Shown: piece after piece, positions 1 through 8,232 of the stretch
Layout: every line of letters starts with the position of its first letter
How positions within the stretch are numbered: position 1 is the stretch's first letter
DNA from: Pantoea agglomerans
Lineage (GTDB): Bacteria > Pseudomonadota > Gammaproteobacteria > Enterobacterales > Enterobacteriaceae
Direction: 5' to 3'
Assembly (NCBI RefSeq): GCF_020149765.1
Contig: NZ_CP083809.1
Span: forward strand, 2,914,001 to 2,978,000
Length of the DNA stretch: 64,000 nucleotides
Program-made: the position numbers and the translations under genes
The notes under the pieces: model-generated
The model's database searches: none
Seen by the model: only the letters and a program-made list of their open reading frames with translations
Told to the model about the DNA's origin: nothing

Positions 1-689
1 GACTGTTTCAGCATCTCCAGATCGTTACCGCCGTCGCCGAACGCCAGCACCTGCTGATGCCCGATGCCCCAGCGCTGCGCCAGAATATTGAGTCCGTTAG
101 CCTTGTGATGACCCGGAACGATAAGGTCCACCGAGCCGTGGCCGCTTGAGGTCGCCGCCACCGCTCCCGCGTGCAGCCGCTGAATATCCGCCATCAGCGG
201 CTCAACGCTCTCGTCGGAGAGATTCAGCGCAAACTTAAACAGCCGATCGTCGCCGGTCTCCTCCAGCGAATCAATTCCCTTTAGCCGATGGCAGTAGTGG
301 CGCATTTTCACCAGCCACTGCTCTTCCACGCCGTTAAAGTAGTAGGCGCTTTCCCGTCCGCACAGGATATAGCGCAGCCCCGGATAGCTGCCTTTTTGCA
401 GCGTCTCGAGTACCGCTCGCACATCCGGACGGGAAAAGGCGCCGCAGAACAGCTCTTCTTCGCCATCCAGCACCCAGGCGCCGTTCTCCGCCACAAAGGC
501 GATTTCGCTGGCGACAGCGGGAAAGAAAGATTTCAGCTGGTAGTACTGATTGCCGCTGGCGACGACAAACTTAATGCCGCGCGCTTTCATCTCTTCATAG
601 CAGCGCATAAAGCGCGGACGATCGTACTGCTTCTGGTTATCGAGAAAGGTGCCGTCCATATCGACCGCCACCATTTTTACCGCTGTCAT
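1..689 (-). CDS. ybiV: Cof-type HAD-superfamily sugar phosphatase, YbiV-like (3' end cut by window edge)
   Basis: Read on the minus strand, this gene encodes a protein whose first 229 residues are visible; the family is usually about 270, so about 40 residues lie outside the window. The N-terminal HAD motif I (VDMDGTFLD, with the nucleophilic Asp) comes within the first 20 residues. A motif like VVASGNQYYQL and a C-terminal AFGDGGNDLEML (motif IV acidic pair) are also present, all as in E. coli YbiV. Family members dephosphorylate sugar phosphates in the cytosol. The ATG is preceded by AAGGAG at a spacing of about five bases. The family is certain; the orthology to YbiV is inferred from overall similarity. 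Confidence 0.85.
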   Translation of the reverse strand, partial: MTAVKMVAVDMDGTFLDNQKQYDRPRFMRCYEEMKARGIKFVVASGNQYYQLKSFFPAVASEIAFVAENGAWVLDGEEELFCGAFSRPDVRAVLETLQKGSYPGLRYILCGRESAYYFNGVEEQWLVKMRHYCHRLKGIDSLEETGDDRLFKFALNLSDESVEPLMADIQRLHAGAVAATSSGHGSVDLIVPGHHKANGLNILAQRWGIGHQQVLAFGDGGNDLEMLKQ

Positions 690-807
690 CGCGACTCCTT
701 AATCAGGCGAAAGGAAACAGTATGGAAGCAAAGCATAGCCTGGCGAGCGTAAAAAAAGAGGTGCCGGCGCGTGCGCGGAGGCGGGTTTACAGCAGAGCGA
801 GGCGGAG

Positions 808-838
808 AGCAAAGAGAACGGGCGGCCGGGGCCGCCCG
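808..838 (-). terminator. Rho-independent-like terminator after the RcnB-like gene
   Basis: An 8-bp perfect GC stem (GGGCGGCC / GGCCGCCC, 820-837) lies just downstream of the minus-strand stop codon. It is followed on that strand by a short pyrimidine-rich stretch (GTTCTCTTT). The U-run is imperfect. Confidence 0.5.
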
Positions 839-848
839 GGAGAGAAGC

Positions 849-1301
849 TTAGTTAAAGGCGTTGCCGAGGATCAGCGAGGTGATAATGCCCGTTGCGGCG
901 GCAATCAGTACGTAGTTGCCGTCAATGTAGGACCAGTACTCGCCGCGCGGCGGCTCTGGCAGGCGGCGCTCGCGCCAGTCGTCAACCCGATAGTGGGGGC
1001 CGCGATACTCGTGCGGCATCGGATGGCCACGGCGGAAATCGTGTCCGTTCCAGGCGAAATGATCCCGGTCGCGATCGTCATGGCGGTCGCGGTGCGGATT
1101 GCCGGCGAAGCGATCGCGGTCCGGGCCGCGGTCCGGGCCGTGACCGTGCGGGCCACGATCGCGATCGTCGTGACGGTCGCCGTCATGCTGCTGCCAGGGC
1201 TGGCCGTGGTGGTCGCCCGGGCCATCAGCCCAGGAAACCGTGGAAATCAGTGAGCTGCATGCAATAAAAGTCGCGATAACGCGTAATGTTGTTTTTTTCA
1301 T
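849..1301 (-). CDS. RcnB/CigR-like periplasmic protein, His/Asp/Arg-rich
   Basis: This encodes 150 residues with a clear signal peptide (MKKTTLRVIATFIACSSLIS, then cleavage near SWADG). A low-complexity central part (about residues 27-95) consists of repeated D, H, R, G and P. The C-terminal portion has a YRVDDWRERRLPEPPRG-like block and ends in a glycine-containing hydrophobic segment (about 128-148). This layout matches the RcnB family (PF11776), whose founding member is a periplasmic factor in nickel/cobalt homeostasis; CigR-type members share the C-terminal part. Metal binding by the His-rich part is inference. The start is supported by GGAGGT just upstream. The biased composition opens long antisense frames, which are not genes. 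Confidence 0.8.
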   Translation of the reverse strand: MKKTTLRVIATFIACSSLISTVSWADGPGDHHGQPWQQHDGDRHDDRDRGPHGHGPDRGPDRDRFAGNPHRDRHDDRDRDHFAWNGHDFRRGHPMPHEYRGPHYRVDDWRERRLPEPPRGEYWSYIDGNYVLIAAATGIITSLILGNAFN

Positions 1302-1557
1302 TGTCTACCTCCAGTGGCAACAGCGAGAGTCGCGCTGTTAAGCCTTACTATCGGCGATATCGGCTCGAGACTTCATCTCCAAAAGTCTTAAAAATCGGTA
1401 ACTTACACACTATTACGCCCTTTAGCGCTTCCTTAACACTCGGCAGAAATTGTGGAGACGGCTGGACCTGCGTCCGCACAGCGGACGGCGCGGTGAAGAG
1501 AACGGCTTTTCGCCTGCAACAGCGCGGCCTGCGCGGCGAGAAAATTGAACCGGGGGC

Positions 1558-1590
1558 AAAAATGAAAAACCCGATCGAAAGCGATCGGGG
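1558..1590 (-). terminator. Strong intrinsic terminator with no gene before it
   Basis: On the minus strand an 8-bp perfect stem (1570-1577 with 1582-1589, 4-base loop) is followed by TTTTTCATTTTT. No protein-coding gene is read into it; it would end the candidate sRNA. Confidence 0.7.
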
Positions 1591-1683
1591 GAATCGAAAT
1601 TCCTTATTACCGAATACCGGCGAATCCTTGCCAAATCAAGGAAAAACTAGAAGTAACAACACCACATCACGAGTGTTGAAGAA
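1565..1683 (-). ncRNA. Candidate trans-acting small RNA (about 120 nt)
   Basis: Minus-strand reading gives a series of compact hairpins and no ORF: CAACAC...GTGTTG, then CCTTG...CAAGG, then GGAAT-TTCG-ATTCC with a UUCG tetraloop, and finally a terminator stem CCCGATCG/CGATCGGG followed by TTTTT. Upstream lie possible -35 (CTGACA) and -10 (TATTCT) elements 18 bp apart, placing the 5' end near 1680. The AAGGATTC in one loop resembles a GGA (CsrA-type) site. I do not recognise it as a named enterobacterial sRNA. The terminator is solid; the 5' end and function are inferred. Confidence 0.45.
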
Positions 1684-2114
1684 TGAGAATAACATCATCG
1701 CTATTATTTTGTCAGCGCCAGCCAGCCGAATTAAGATATTTCCTGATTTATATAACGCCTGCCCCGCTTATTTTACGCTTCGAACAAGCGGCTTCGCTAA
1801 ATATCCCCACCGCGCCTTTTCAGGGCGGGTTAAACAGGTATGGGGTCTGACCAGATTGCACTATTAATTATTTTGACTATTAATTTGCCTGCTAAATATT
1901 ACTGCCTGAAAAGGCTGGCGCACCGCCCTGTCCCAGGGTCGCACGCCGCTGCGGCTCAGGCGTTGTGAACCGTGGCGCGCAATTATAAAATGACAACTTT
2001 ATTTTCACTTTATTTACGCTTTGCGTATTAATCAGCAGCGCGCAAAAAGATCGATATATCTGTCGGCCAGTCAGCACCACACAAAAAGCGCGCCTGTCTG
2101 CCAGTAAAATAGCC

Positions 2115-2816
2115 TCAGCCTAAATATTGTGGCAAATCCTCTATCTCCAGGGCGCTAAAATAGTAGCCCTGCAAGCCGTAAAGCGGGATATGCTCCAGCG
2201 CCGCCAGATCGTCTTTATTTTCGACGCCTTCTACAATTATCTGCGGACAATAGCGCTGAATATTGGCCATCAATATCGGAAAAATCGATTTATCTTTCTG
2301 TTCCCAGAAAAAGCGCTTGTCGATTTTTACCGCGTCAAATAAACCGGTATAGAGCGCTTCCAGATTAGCGAAGCCGGTGCCGAGGTCGTCAAGGAAGAAA
2401 CGTATGCCGCGCGCCTTAAGCCGCTGCAGCGCGTCGCGCGCGTCGCGATCCTGCTGAAAATCGATCGCCTCGGAGACCTCCAGCCGGATCACGCTTGCGG
2501 TGCTGAAGAGCCAGCCCAGCCGCGCATCCGCCTCCAGCATGGTCACCATATCGCGATCGATATTGACGCTGACAAACAGGTGGTGCTCCTCAAGCAGCGC
2601 CACGATCGGCGACAGCTCGCTGAGCTGCGCATAGAGCAGGTCGCGCTTCTCACTCTGCGGCATATTCTCAATCACCATAAAGGGATTGCGCGATTTGCCC
2701 GCCAGCGAGGTATAGCGCGTCAGCAGTTCAAAGCCTATCGCAACGCCGCTCTGCGACATAACCGGCTCAAGGATAAATTTTTTACTCAGCGTAGAGGCCA
2801 GGGTGTGTGGAGTCAT
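2115..2816 (-). CDS. Stand-alone EAL-domain protein, probable c-di-GMP phosphodiesterase
   Basis: This encodes 233 residues that are essentially one EAL domain with no sensor or GGDEF part. Motifs seen: FELLTRY (the EAL position, Glu30), VNID (Asn85), RLEVSE, the LDDLGTG double Asp (143-144), KIDKRFF (Lys164), VEGVEN (Glu196) and LQGYYF (Gln216). The metal- and substrate-binding set of active EAL phosphodiesterases therefore looks complete, unlike degenerate YdiV/RflP-type proteins. A longer upstream reading is open, but this ATG follows GAGG and matches the domain start. The expected role is hydrolysis of cyclic di-GMP to pGpG. Several such short EAL proteins regulate fimbriae, but a link to the fimbriae in this window is only conjecture. 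Confidence 0.8.
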   Translation of the reverse strand: MTPHTLASTLSKKFILEPVMSQSGVAIGFELLTRYTSLAGKSRNPFMVIENMPQSEKRDLLYAQLSELSPIVALLEEHHLFVSVNIDRDMVTMLEADARLGWLFSTASVIRLEVSEAIDFQQDRDARDALQRLKARGIRFFLDDLGTGFANLEALYTGLFDAVKIDKRFFWEQKDKSIFPILMANIQRYCPQIIVEGVENKDDLAALEHIPLYGLQGYYFSALEIEDLPQYLG

Positions 2817-3129
2817 AAAAACCTCGGGCAAAGCCCAAACGGCAGCGATTGCACGCATAAAGCCCGCGAAGGCCGACTGCATGCCAGGCGCTGCCCAATG
2901 AATAGTCTGTTTTTTGCACTCCCTGTTGCACGGTTTATTACGTCCGCGCGAAATAAACGCGCGCATTTCACCATGTTTTTTTATTTTGGCAATCTTTTTC
3001 GACGGGTGACGTAGCGCCGCCTGACAATAGCGGAAACAAAAGTAAATAGCGCTTTGCTTAAGAGTAGCGGAAGATGGCGTGGCAGAAAGGTAAATTAACC
3101 GCGCGTTTTGTCAACGCGCGGCCGGTGGC
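2817..3129. other. Intergenic region, upstream of the EAL gene
   Basis: This 313-bp stretch holds the leader of the EAL gene, part of it open in frame with that gene but without a better start. Its right end holds the terminator of the binding-protein gene. Nothing else is recognised. Confidence 0.5.
3092..3121 (-). terminator. Probable terminator of the siderophore binding-protein gene
   Basis: A 9-bp perfect stem CCGCGCGTT/AACGCGCGG (3099-3107 with 3113-3121) is followed on the minus strand by TTAATTT, just past the stop codon. Confidence 0.5.
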
Positions 3130-4224
3130 TCAGGGTGCGCTGAGGGTGATGGGCGCATCCGGCAGACGGGTAAAGTGGGTCACGATGTAGTGGTAATCCG
3201 CGGTGGGATCGAGCTGCGCAAACGGCTGCGGATAGAGATCTTTCGCCAGAATCTCCATGCCGATAATGTTGTAGGGGTGATTATAGAAGTGGTGATAAAC
3301 CCCATAGACGCGGCCGTTCTCGACGGGCGCAATTTGCTTCAACCCGCTGCGGTTCAGCAAACCACTAAAGGTGGCTGAGATCTGCTGCGGCGTGGTGTTA
3401 TAGCCAAACGGCAGCACGCTCTGATTAGGGCGCTTCGAGCCGGTCATAATATAGACATCCGGCTTCATGGCGATAATCTTCTCCAGCGAGACGAAGCCAG
3501 CGTTGCCCGGCAGCAGCGCGGAGCCGATATTCTTACCGCCGACCGCCTCCACCAGCCCGCCCCAGCCGTTATGGCCGTGGGTGAAACAGCAGTTGTCGCT
3601 GTTGCCGGCAATCGGCTCGATAAACACCGTCGGCTTCTGCGGCACCCGGGCGATAGCCGCATCGAGCTGCTGTAAGCGCTGCTGATAAAAGGCGGTATAG
3701 TCCGCCGCCTCTTGCTCGCGGTTGAGCACCTTGCCGAGCAGCGCCACGCTGCGCGCGGTGTTCTCTTTCGGGTGCAGCTCATAGTCGATAAACAGCACCG
3801 GAATATTAAGCCCTTTCAGCGTATCCAGCACGCCCGACTGCTGCAGCGCCGATTTCGCCCGCAGCTGGGCGATCATCAGGTCCGGCTTCTGCGCCAGCAC
3901 GCTTTCGAGGTTAACCTGTCCCTGATCGTTAAAGCCCATATCGACGATGCTGCTCGCCTGCGGCCAGCGCTGCTTCAGCAGATCCCAGGTCTGGGTATCC
4001 TGCTTTTTCGGCAGGTTATTCCACGCCACCACGCGCTTAAAGGGGTTGTCGCGGTCAAGCAGCGCCAGCGCCAGCACGTCGCGGCCATCCTGCAGGATCA
4101 GATGCTGCGGCTCATGGTCGAGCCGAATGGCGTTGCCGTCGAGATCGGTGATCTGCAGCGGATAGGTGGTGGCGCCGCACGCCGCCGATGTCAGCAGCCC
4201 TGCCAGCAGAACGCCCTTTTTCAT
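3130..4224 (-). CDS. Periplasmic iron-siderophore-type ABC substrate-binding protein (orphan)
   Basis: This encodes 364 residues with an N-terminal signal peptide (MKKGVLLAGLLTSAACGATT; a Cys sits near the cleavage site, but no perfect lipobox is seen). The body has the two-lobe class III (FepB/BtuF-type) pattern: ESVLAQKPDLMIAQ near residues 107-120, a long connecting helix region, then SLEKIIAMKPDVYIMTG near 245-262. Family members capture ferric siderophores, haem or cobalamin in the periplasm for an inner-membrane ABC importer. No permease or ATPase gene lies next to it, so it must use a transporter encoded elsewhere. AAGGAAG precedes the ATG, and a Fur-like box lies immediately upstream, which supports an iron role. 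The ligand is unknown. Confidence 0.8.
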   Translation of the reverse strand: MKKGVLLAGLLTSAACGATTYPLQITDLDGNAIRLDHEPQHLILQDGRDVLALALLDRDNPFKRVVAWNNLPKKQDTQTWDLLKQRWPQASSIVDMGFNDQGQVNLESVLAQKPDLMIAQLRAKSALQQSGVLDTLKGLNIPVLFIDYELHPKENTARSVALLGKVLNREQEAADYTAFYQQRLQQLDAAIARVPQKPTVFIEPIAGNSDNCCFTHGHNGWGGLVEAVGGKNIGSALLPGNAGFVSLEKIIAMKPDVYIMTGSKRPNQSVLPFGYNTTPQQISATFSGLLNRSGLKQIAPVENGRVYGVYHHFYNHPYNIIGMEILAKDLYPQPFAQLDPTADYHYIVTHFTRLPDAPITLSAP

Positions 4225-4241
4225 CGCTCACTTCCTTAGTA

Positions 4242-4260
4242 ACTAATAATTATTCTCAAT
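4242..4260 (-). promoter_or_regulatory. Putative Fur box
   Basis: Minus strand ATTGAGAATAATTATTAGT matches the 19-bp Fur consensus at 11 of 19 positions, including the central AATAAT-ATTA core. It lies about 18 bp upstream of the binding-protein start codon, so Fur-Fe(II) would repress it. By eye only. Confidence 0.55.
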
Positions 4261-4300
4261 AAAGTTAGCATGTTGCGGAGCGTAAAAGCTATACCGCGGC

Positions 4301-4324
4301 TAAACGGCCCGCGCTTAGCGGGCC
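4301..4324 (-). terminator. Probable sdaC terminator
   Basis: A 7-bp perfect stem GGCCCGC/GCGGGCC (4306-4312 with 4318-4324) sits 8 bp past the sdaC stop on the minus strand. The downstream tract (GTTTAG) is a poor U-run. Confidence 0.45.
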
Positions 4325-4332
4325 ACGGCTTT

Positions 4333-5628
4333 TTAGCTGAGCAGAGAGTAGAAGATAGCGGAGATCGCCACCAGGCCGACCAGCACCACAAACAGATTGC
4401 TGAGATGGCCGCTGTATTTGCGCATCGCGGGAACGTGGCGGATGGCGTACATCGGCATCAGGAACAGGATGATCGCGATCACCGGTCCGCCGAGGGTTTC
4501 GATCATATCGAGAATACTCGGGTTCCAGCTCGCCACCAGCCAGGTGCTGAGCAGCATAAACAGCGCGGTGGCCCGGTTCAGCTTCGCAGGCGCCAGGCTT
4601 TTGCCGCGGCTGTGCAGCATTTTGTTTACCAGCCCGTTAAAGCCTTCACGCGCGCCGAGATAGTGGCCGAGGAAAGATTTGGTAATGGCAACGATGGCGA
4701 TCAGCGGGCCGAGCCAGGCGATGACCGGAACGTTAAAGTGGTTGGCGAGATAGGAGAGTATGGAGATGTTCTGCGCCTTCGCTGCAGCGAGATCCTGCGG
4801 CGACAGGCTAAGCACACAGCTAAAGACGAAAAACATCACCGTCGCCACCATCAGCAGATGGGAACAGGCGAGAATTCGCGAGCACTTGCGCTCAGCGCCC
4901 TCGCCGTACTCTGCGCGCTTGGCCACCGCGAACGAAGAGATGATTGGCGAGTGGTTAAAGGAGAAGACCATCACCGGAATCGCCAGCCACAGCGTCATGG
5001 CGATCCCTTTGCCGCCGTCGCTGTTATGCAGCGACAGGGTCTGCAGCGCCGCGCCGTGCCAGTGCGGGATCAGATAGACCGCCAGCAGCATCAGCACCGC
5101 GACAAAGGGAAAGACCAGAATGCTCATCGCCCTGACGATCATCTGTTCGCCGAAGCGCACCACCGTCATCAGGCCGATAATCAGTATCAGCGACAGCAGC
5201 ACGCGCGGCGGCGAAACCAGCCCCAGCTGGTGTTCGATAAAGCTCTCTACCGTATTGGTGATCGCCACGCTGTACATCAGCAAAATGGGAAAGATGGCGA
5301 AAAAGTAGAGCAGCGTAATGATTTTGCCCGCGCTGGCGCCGAAGTGCTCTTCCACCACGTCCGTAATATCCTCTCCCGCGTTTTTACCGGAGAGCACAAA
5401 GCGGGTCAGCGCGCGGTGAGCGTAAAAGGTCAGAGGAAAGGCGAGGATCGCCATAATGATCAGCGGCAGGAGACCGCCAACGCCCGCATTGATCGGCAAA
5501 AAGAGAACGCCTGCGCCGATAGCGGTGCCGTAAAGCCCCAGCATCCAGGTGGTGTCGGTTTTGCGCCAGCCGCGTTCAGCGGGCGCCTCTGCGGCTGCGG
5601 TCAGCGCGCCGGTTTGCGTGGTTTTCAT
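4333..5628 (-). CDS. sdaC: Serine/proton symporter SdaC
   Basis: This 431-residue inner-membrane protein has about 11 hydrophobic segments and near-continuous similarity to E. coli SdaC, including WMLGLYGTAIGAGVLFLPIN at the first membrane segment, LTRFVLSGKNAGEDIT, FSFNHSPIISSFAVAKR and the end SAIFYSLLS. SdaC (hydroxy/aromatic amino acid permease family) imports L-serine with protons. In E. coli sdaC is followed by the serine deaminase gene sdaB; here nothing follows in the same direction except the siderophore-type binding protein, so the pair is broken up. The length equals the family norm. Confidence 0.92.
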   Translation of the reverse strand: MKTTQTGALTAAAEAPAERGWRKTDTTWMLGLYGTAIGAGVLFLPINAGVGGLLPLIIMAILAFPLTFYAHRALTRFVLSGKNAGEDITDVVEEHFGASAGKIITLLYFFAIFPILLMYSVAITNTVESFIEHQLGLVSPPRVLLSLILIIGLMTVVRFGEQMIVRAMSILVFPFVAVLMLLAVYLIPHWHGAALQTLSLHNSDGGKGIAMTLWLAIPVMVFSFNHSPIISSFAVAKRAEYGEGAERKCSRILACSHLLMVATVMFFVFSCVLSLSPQDLAAAKAQNISILSYLANHFNVPVIAWLGPLIAIVAITKSFLGHYLGAREGFNGLVNKMLHSRGKSLAPAKLNRATALFMLLSTWLVASWNPSILDMIETLGGPVIAIILFLMPMYAIRHVPAMRKYSGHLSNLFVVLVGLVAISAIFYSLLS

Positions 5629-5993
5629 CTGCCTGTCCTGTCTTCATGACGTCAACGCCGTCGAGGGTGAGTAGGCATCGACGGCCGCATGGCCGCGCCG
5701 CCCTGCGCTGCCGCGGGGCGGCAGCGCGAGAGATCGCGGCAAAAAAATCGCTTCTCCGCAGCGGGAGTAAACGATTGCGCAGGATTTTTACACACCTTAA
5801 CGACAGGCTTCAACCGCGATGCGCTAATCGTGCATATTTCGGCCGGATATCGGCGATTGCAGCGGCCAGCCGCGTGGTTGCAGGCCGCCGACGCACCTGG
5901 CTTAAATTTTTAAACGAAACCACAGATTGGCGTTACAAATGGCGGCCGTGCGTTCTATAGTTCACCCGCAACACTTAACCCTGAGGTTTATGC
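5629..5993. other. Divergent promoter region between sdaC and the AI-2E-family gene
   Basis: This 365-bp stretch has no supported gene. It must hold both divergent promoters. The part near sdaC is GC-rich with runs of GCCGC; the part near 5940-5990 is AT-richer. No specific operator was recognised. Confidence 0.5.
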
Positions 5994-7127
5994 ATGCGTG
6001 TTAAAGGACTAAATATCGGTTTCTTCATCGTCATCCTGGCGATAGTGACCGTTGCGTTTTTTGATGTACTGGCGCCCTACTTTTCCCCGATTCTCTGGGC
6101 CGCTATCCTGGCGGTGATCTTCGCTCCGCTGAAAACCTGGCTGCGCCACAAAATGGGCGATCGCAACGGCGTGGCGTCGCTGGTTACGCTGCTGATCATC
6201 TGCCTGATTGTGTTTACGCCGCTGGCGATTATCGCCTCTTCGCTGGTGGTAGAGATCAACACCCTCTACCTTAAGCTGCAGACCAATTCGGCGCAGTTCC
6301 CGGCAGTATTCGCCGATCTGCTCCACCACCTGCCGCGCTGGCTGCGCAGCTTCCTCTCTGAGCATGAGATGAATAACGCGACGCAGATCCAGCAGAAGCT
6401 GTCGACCTTCGCCCTGAAGGGCGGGCAGTATATGGCGGGCAGCGTTTTCCTGATCGGCAAAGGCACCTTTACCTTTACCGTCGGCTTCGGCGTAATGCTT
6501 TATCTGCTCTTCTTCCTGCTGAAGGATGGCTCCTATCTGGTGCATCTCATTCTGGAGGCGCTGCCGCTTTCGACCTACGTGAAGCATCACCTGTTTATGA
6601 AGTTCGCCGCCGTTTCGCGCGCCACGGTTAAGGGCACGGTGGTGGTGGGTATTGTGCAGGGGATTCTGGGCGGCCTGGCCTTCTGGTTTGTCGATATCGA
6701 CGGCAGCCTGCTGTGGGGCGCACTGATGGCCTTCCTGTCGCTGATCCCCGCCGTGGGTTCGGCGATTATCTGGGTGCCCGCCGCGATCTTCTTTTTCGCC
6801 ACCGGCGCGCTGTGGAAAGGGCTGTTCCTGGTCGGTTTCTTTGTGGTGATCGTCGGGCTGGTGGACAATATCCTGCGCCCGCTGCTGGTGGGCAAAGATA
6901 CCAAAATGCCTGATTACCTGATTCTGATCGCCACCTTAGGCGGCATGGAGATCTACGGCATTAACGGCTTTGTGATTGGTCCGCTAATCGCCGCGCTGTT
7001 TATCGCCTGCTGGAACCTGCTGTCGGGCAAAGATAACCGCGATAACGTCGAAGAGATTGACGAAGAGTTTATCGAGGAAGGGAAAAAGCATTCTGACGAG
7101 GCGGCTATCGTCAATGACCGCGGGTAG
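5994..7127 (+). CDS. AI-2E family (PF01594) membrane transporter, YdiK/TqsA-type
   Basis: This encodes 377 residues. Two N-terminal membrane segments (about 7-50) and another at 60-85 are followed by a soluble amphipathic stretch (about 90-140), then a cluster of membrane segments including FLSLIPAVGSAIIWVPAAIFF and the family hallmark DNILRPLLVG (about 290-300). The C-terminus is charged and cytoplasmic (EEIDEEFIEEGKKHSDE). Members include TqsA, linked to autoinducer-2 export, and many uncharacterised exchangers, so the substrate cannot be assigned. The gene stands alone and ends in its own terminator. CCTGAGGTTT supplies a ribosome-binding site before the ATG. Confidence 0.82.
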   Translation: MRVKGLNIGFFIVILAIVTVAFFDVLAPYFSPILWAAILAVIFAPLKTWLRHKMGDRNGVASLVTLLIICLIVFTPLAIIASSLVVEINTLYLKLQTNSAQFPAVFADLLHHLPRWLRSFLSEHEMNNATQIQQKLSTFALKGGQYMAGSVFLIGKGTFTFTVGFGVMLYLLFFLLKDGSYLVHLILEALPLSTYVKHHLFMKFAAVSRATVKGTVVVGIVQGILGGLAFWFVDIDGSLLWGALMAFLSLIPAVGSAIIWVPAAIFFFATGALWKGLFLVGFFVVIVGLVDNILRPLLVGKDTKMPDYLILIATLGGMEIYGINGFVIGPLIAALFIACWNLLSGKDNRDNVEEIDEEFIEEGKKHSDEAAIVNDRG

Positions 7128-7219
7128 TCGAACGTTTTTTTTAAGCTGCATCCTCTCTGCGCGCGGCAGAGAGGGCGAAGCGCAGTCGGGTTATCTCTCC
7201 CGCGCTGGCAGTACACTGA

Positions 7220-7245
7220 GGGCCGCCTACGCGGCCCTGCTTTTA
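7220..7245 (+). terminator. Intrinsic terminator of the AI-2E-family gene
   Basis: A 7-bp perfect stem GGGCCGC/GCGGCCC (7220-7226 with 7231-7237) is followed by TGCTTTTAG on the plus strand. It touches the end of the convergent UPF0149 gene. Confidence 0.65.
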
Positions 7246-7809
7246 GTGAATCGCGTCGGTTTTGCCACGCCAGTGGTTATAGAGACGCAGCGCCGCAGGC
7301 TGAATCGCGTCGGTGCTCTGCAGATAGGCGATCTCATCCATTCCGTCGAGTTTCTCAACTTCGTTGATATCGCCATGCAGCGCAATGGCCTGCAGCGACG
7401 GCTGTAGTTCCGCCGGCAGCGCGGGCCACGCCGCCAGCGCGACGCCGGTCATATAGCCGAAGCACCACTCCTCCACCACCAGCAGTTCACGGCCGTCCAT
7501 TTCCCGGTAGCCAAACAGCGGCTCAAACTGCTCCGGGTAGAGGCTGAGGCGCTCGGCGATATCATTCATCATCCGCGCCGCCAGCGTATTAAAGCGCTGC
7601 TCATCCGCCGGATCGTCCCACGCCGGCGCGCTTTCGCCCCAGATAACCGGCTTCATTGCATCCAGCGCCAGCGGCGACGGGCTGGAGAGCGCGGCGGTGA
7701 AAAGACCGTCCAGCTCGCTGATATCAATCAGGCCGTCTTCGCTGTCGTGCTCCATCAACACATCTTCCATCCACTCGATTTCGTCTGCGTTCAGTGGGCC
7801 TGTAGCCAT
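7243..7809 (-). CDS. UPF0149 / YecA-YgfB family protein
   Basis: This 188-residue acidic soluble protein starts MATGPLNADEIEWMEDVLMEH. Family signatures are LDGLFTAALSSPSPL near residue 32, then WCFGYMTGVALAAW around 115-130 (the EWxxGYxxG-like core of UPF0149) and LHGDINEVEKLDG near 150. The C-terminal SEC-C zinc motif found in YecA is absent, so this is the short form. The function of the family is not well established. The open frame extends upstream to 8124, but GAGGAATTACC directly before this ATG and the loss of family similarity upstream fix the start. Confidence 0.82.
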   Translation of the reverse strand: MATGPLNADEIEWMEDVLMEHDSEDGLIDISELDGLFTAALSSPSPLALDAMKPVIWGESAPAWDDPADEQRFNTLAARMMNDIAERLSLYPEQFEPLFGYREMDGRELLVVEEWCFGYMTGVALAAWPALPAELQPSLQAIALHGDINEVEKLDGMDEIAYLQSTDAIQPAALRLYNHWRGKTDAIH

Positions 7810-8232
7810 GGTAATTCCTCTTGTGGTGTGTCGAAGGTGGGGGCGGCGCGCGCTGGCAGGCAGCCCTGTGAAAAGTTGGGTGAGAGAACGGCGTCTCAGC
7901 AGGGAATCCGTTTTACTGCGGCTAGTGTGCCTGAGAGCAGGCGCGAAGCCAACCAGAGAGTCCGGCTGCGGGCCGACGCCCTCTCTACGCCTGGTATGAA
8001 GCGGGTCACGAATTTGATAAAGGAAAATCGGGCCGTCAGAGGCGCCTCGCGGCCGCTTTATACGCGCTATCGCCAGTGGCTGCCGTGCCTCGCCCGCTTC
8101 AGCAAGTATATTAATGTGCAGCACGCATCAATCGATACATAAAATGCACTTATTAACTCTCCTTTCCTGTTCCAGTCTTTAGTCACAACAAAGTAATGAT
8201 TCATTAACATTACGTAAACACTGGAGCATTTA
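7810..8232. other. Divergent intergenic region (UPF0149 / CitA-like)
   Basis: This 423-bp stretch has no supported gene. It becomes AT-rich towards the symporter gene and contains a perfect 13-bp palindrome just upstream of that gene (annotated separately). Confidence 0.5.
8194..8206. promoter_or_regulatory. Palindrome TAATGATTCATTA, possible operator
   Basis: A perfect 6-1-6 inverted repeat lies 26 bp before the symporter start codon, in AT-rich DNA that should include the promoter. The LysR regulator at 10317-11243 is a candidate binder, but the site lacks a clear T-N11-A layout, so this is inference. Confidence 0.35.

Larger units (their letters stand above)
1302..2114. other. 813-bp intergenic region holding a candidate sRNA
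   Basis: No convincing protein gene is present. On the minus strand the region contains a structured stretch ending in a strong terminator (annotated separately). The 10-mer ACTATTAATT is directly repeated at 1860-1869 and 1876-1885. The 11-mer GCCTTTTCAGG (about 1815-1825) returns inverted near 1906-1916. The rest shows nothing I recognise. Confidence 0.6.

Noticed and set aside
771..1267. Two long plus-strand open frames (160 and 124 codons) over the RcnB-like gene
   Set aside because: They are antisense to a signal-peptide protein of known family and arise from its repetitive Asp/His/Arg codons; no ribosome-binding site or family match.
1286..1867. 193-codon plus-strand frame across the intergenic region
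   Set aside because: No ribosome-binding site, no recognisable fold, and it runs antisense to the RcnB leader and the candidate sRNA terminator.
4270..5649. 459-codon open frame antisense to sdaC
   Set aside because: Composition is Gln/His/Arg-rich as expected from the reverse of membrane-protein codons; sdaC on the other strand is certain.
7810..8124. N-terminal extension of the UPF0149 protein
   Set aside because: The family-like sequence begins at the ATG at 7809 with a good ribosome-binding site; the upstream 105 codons look non-coding.
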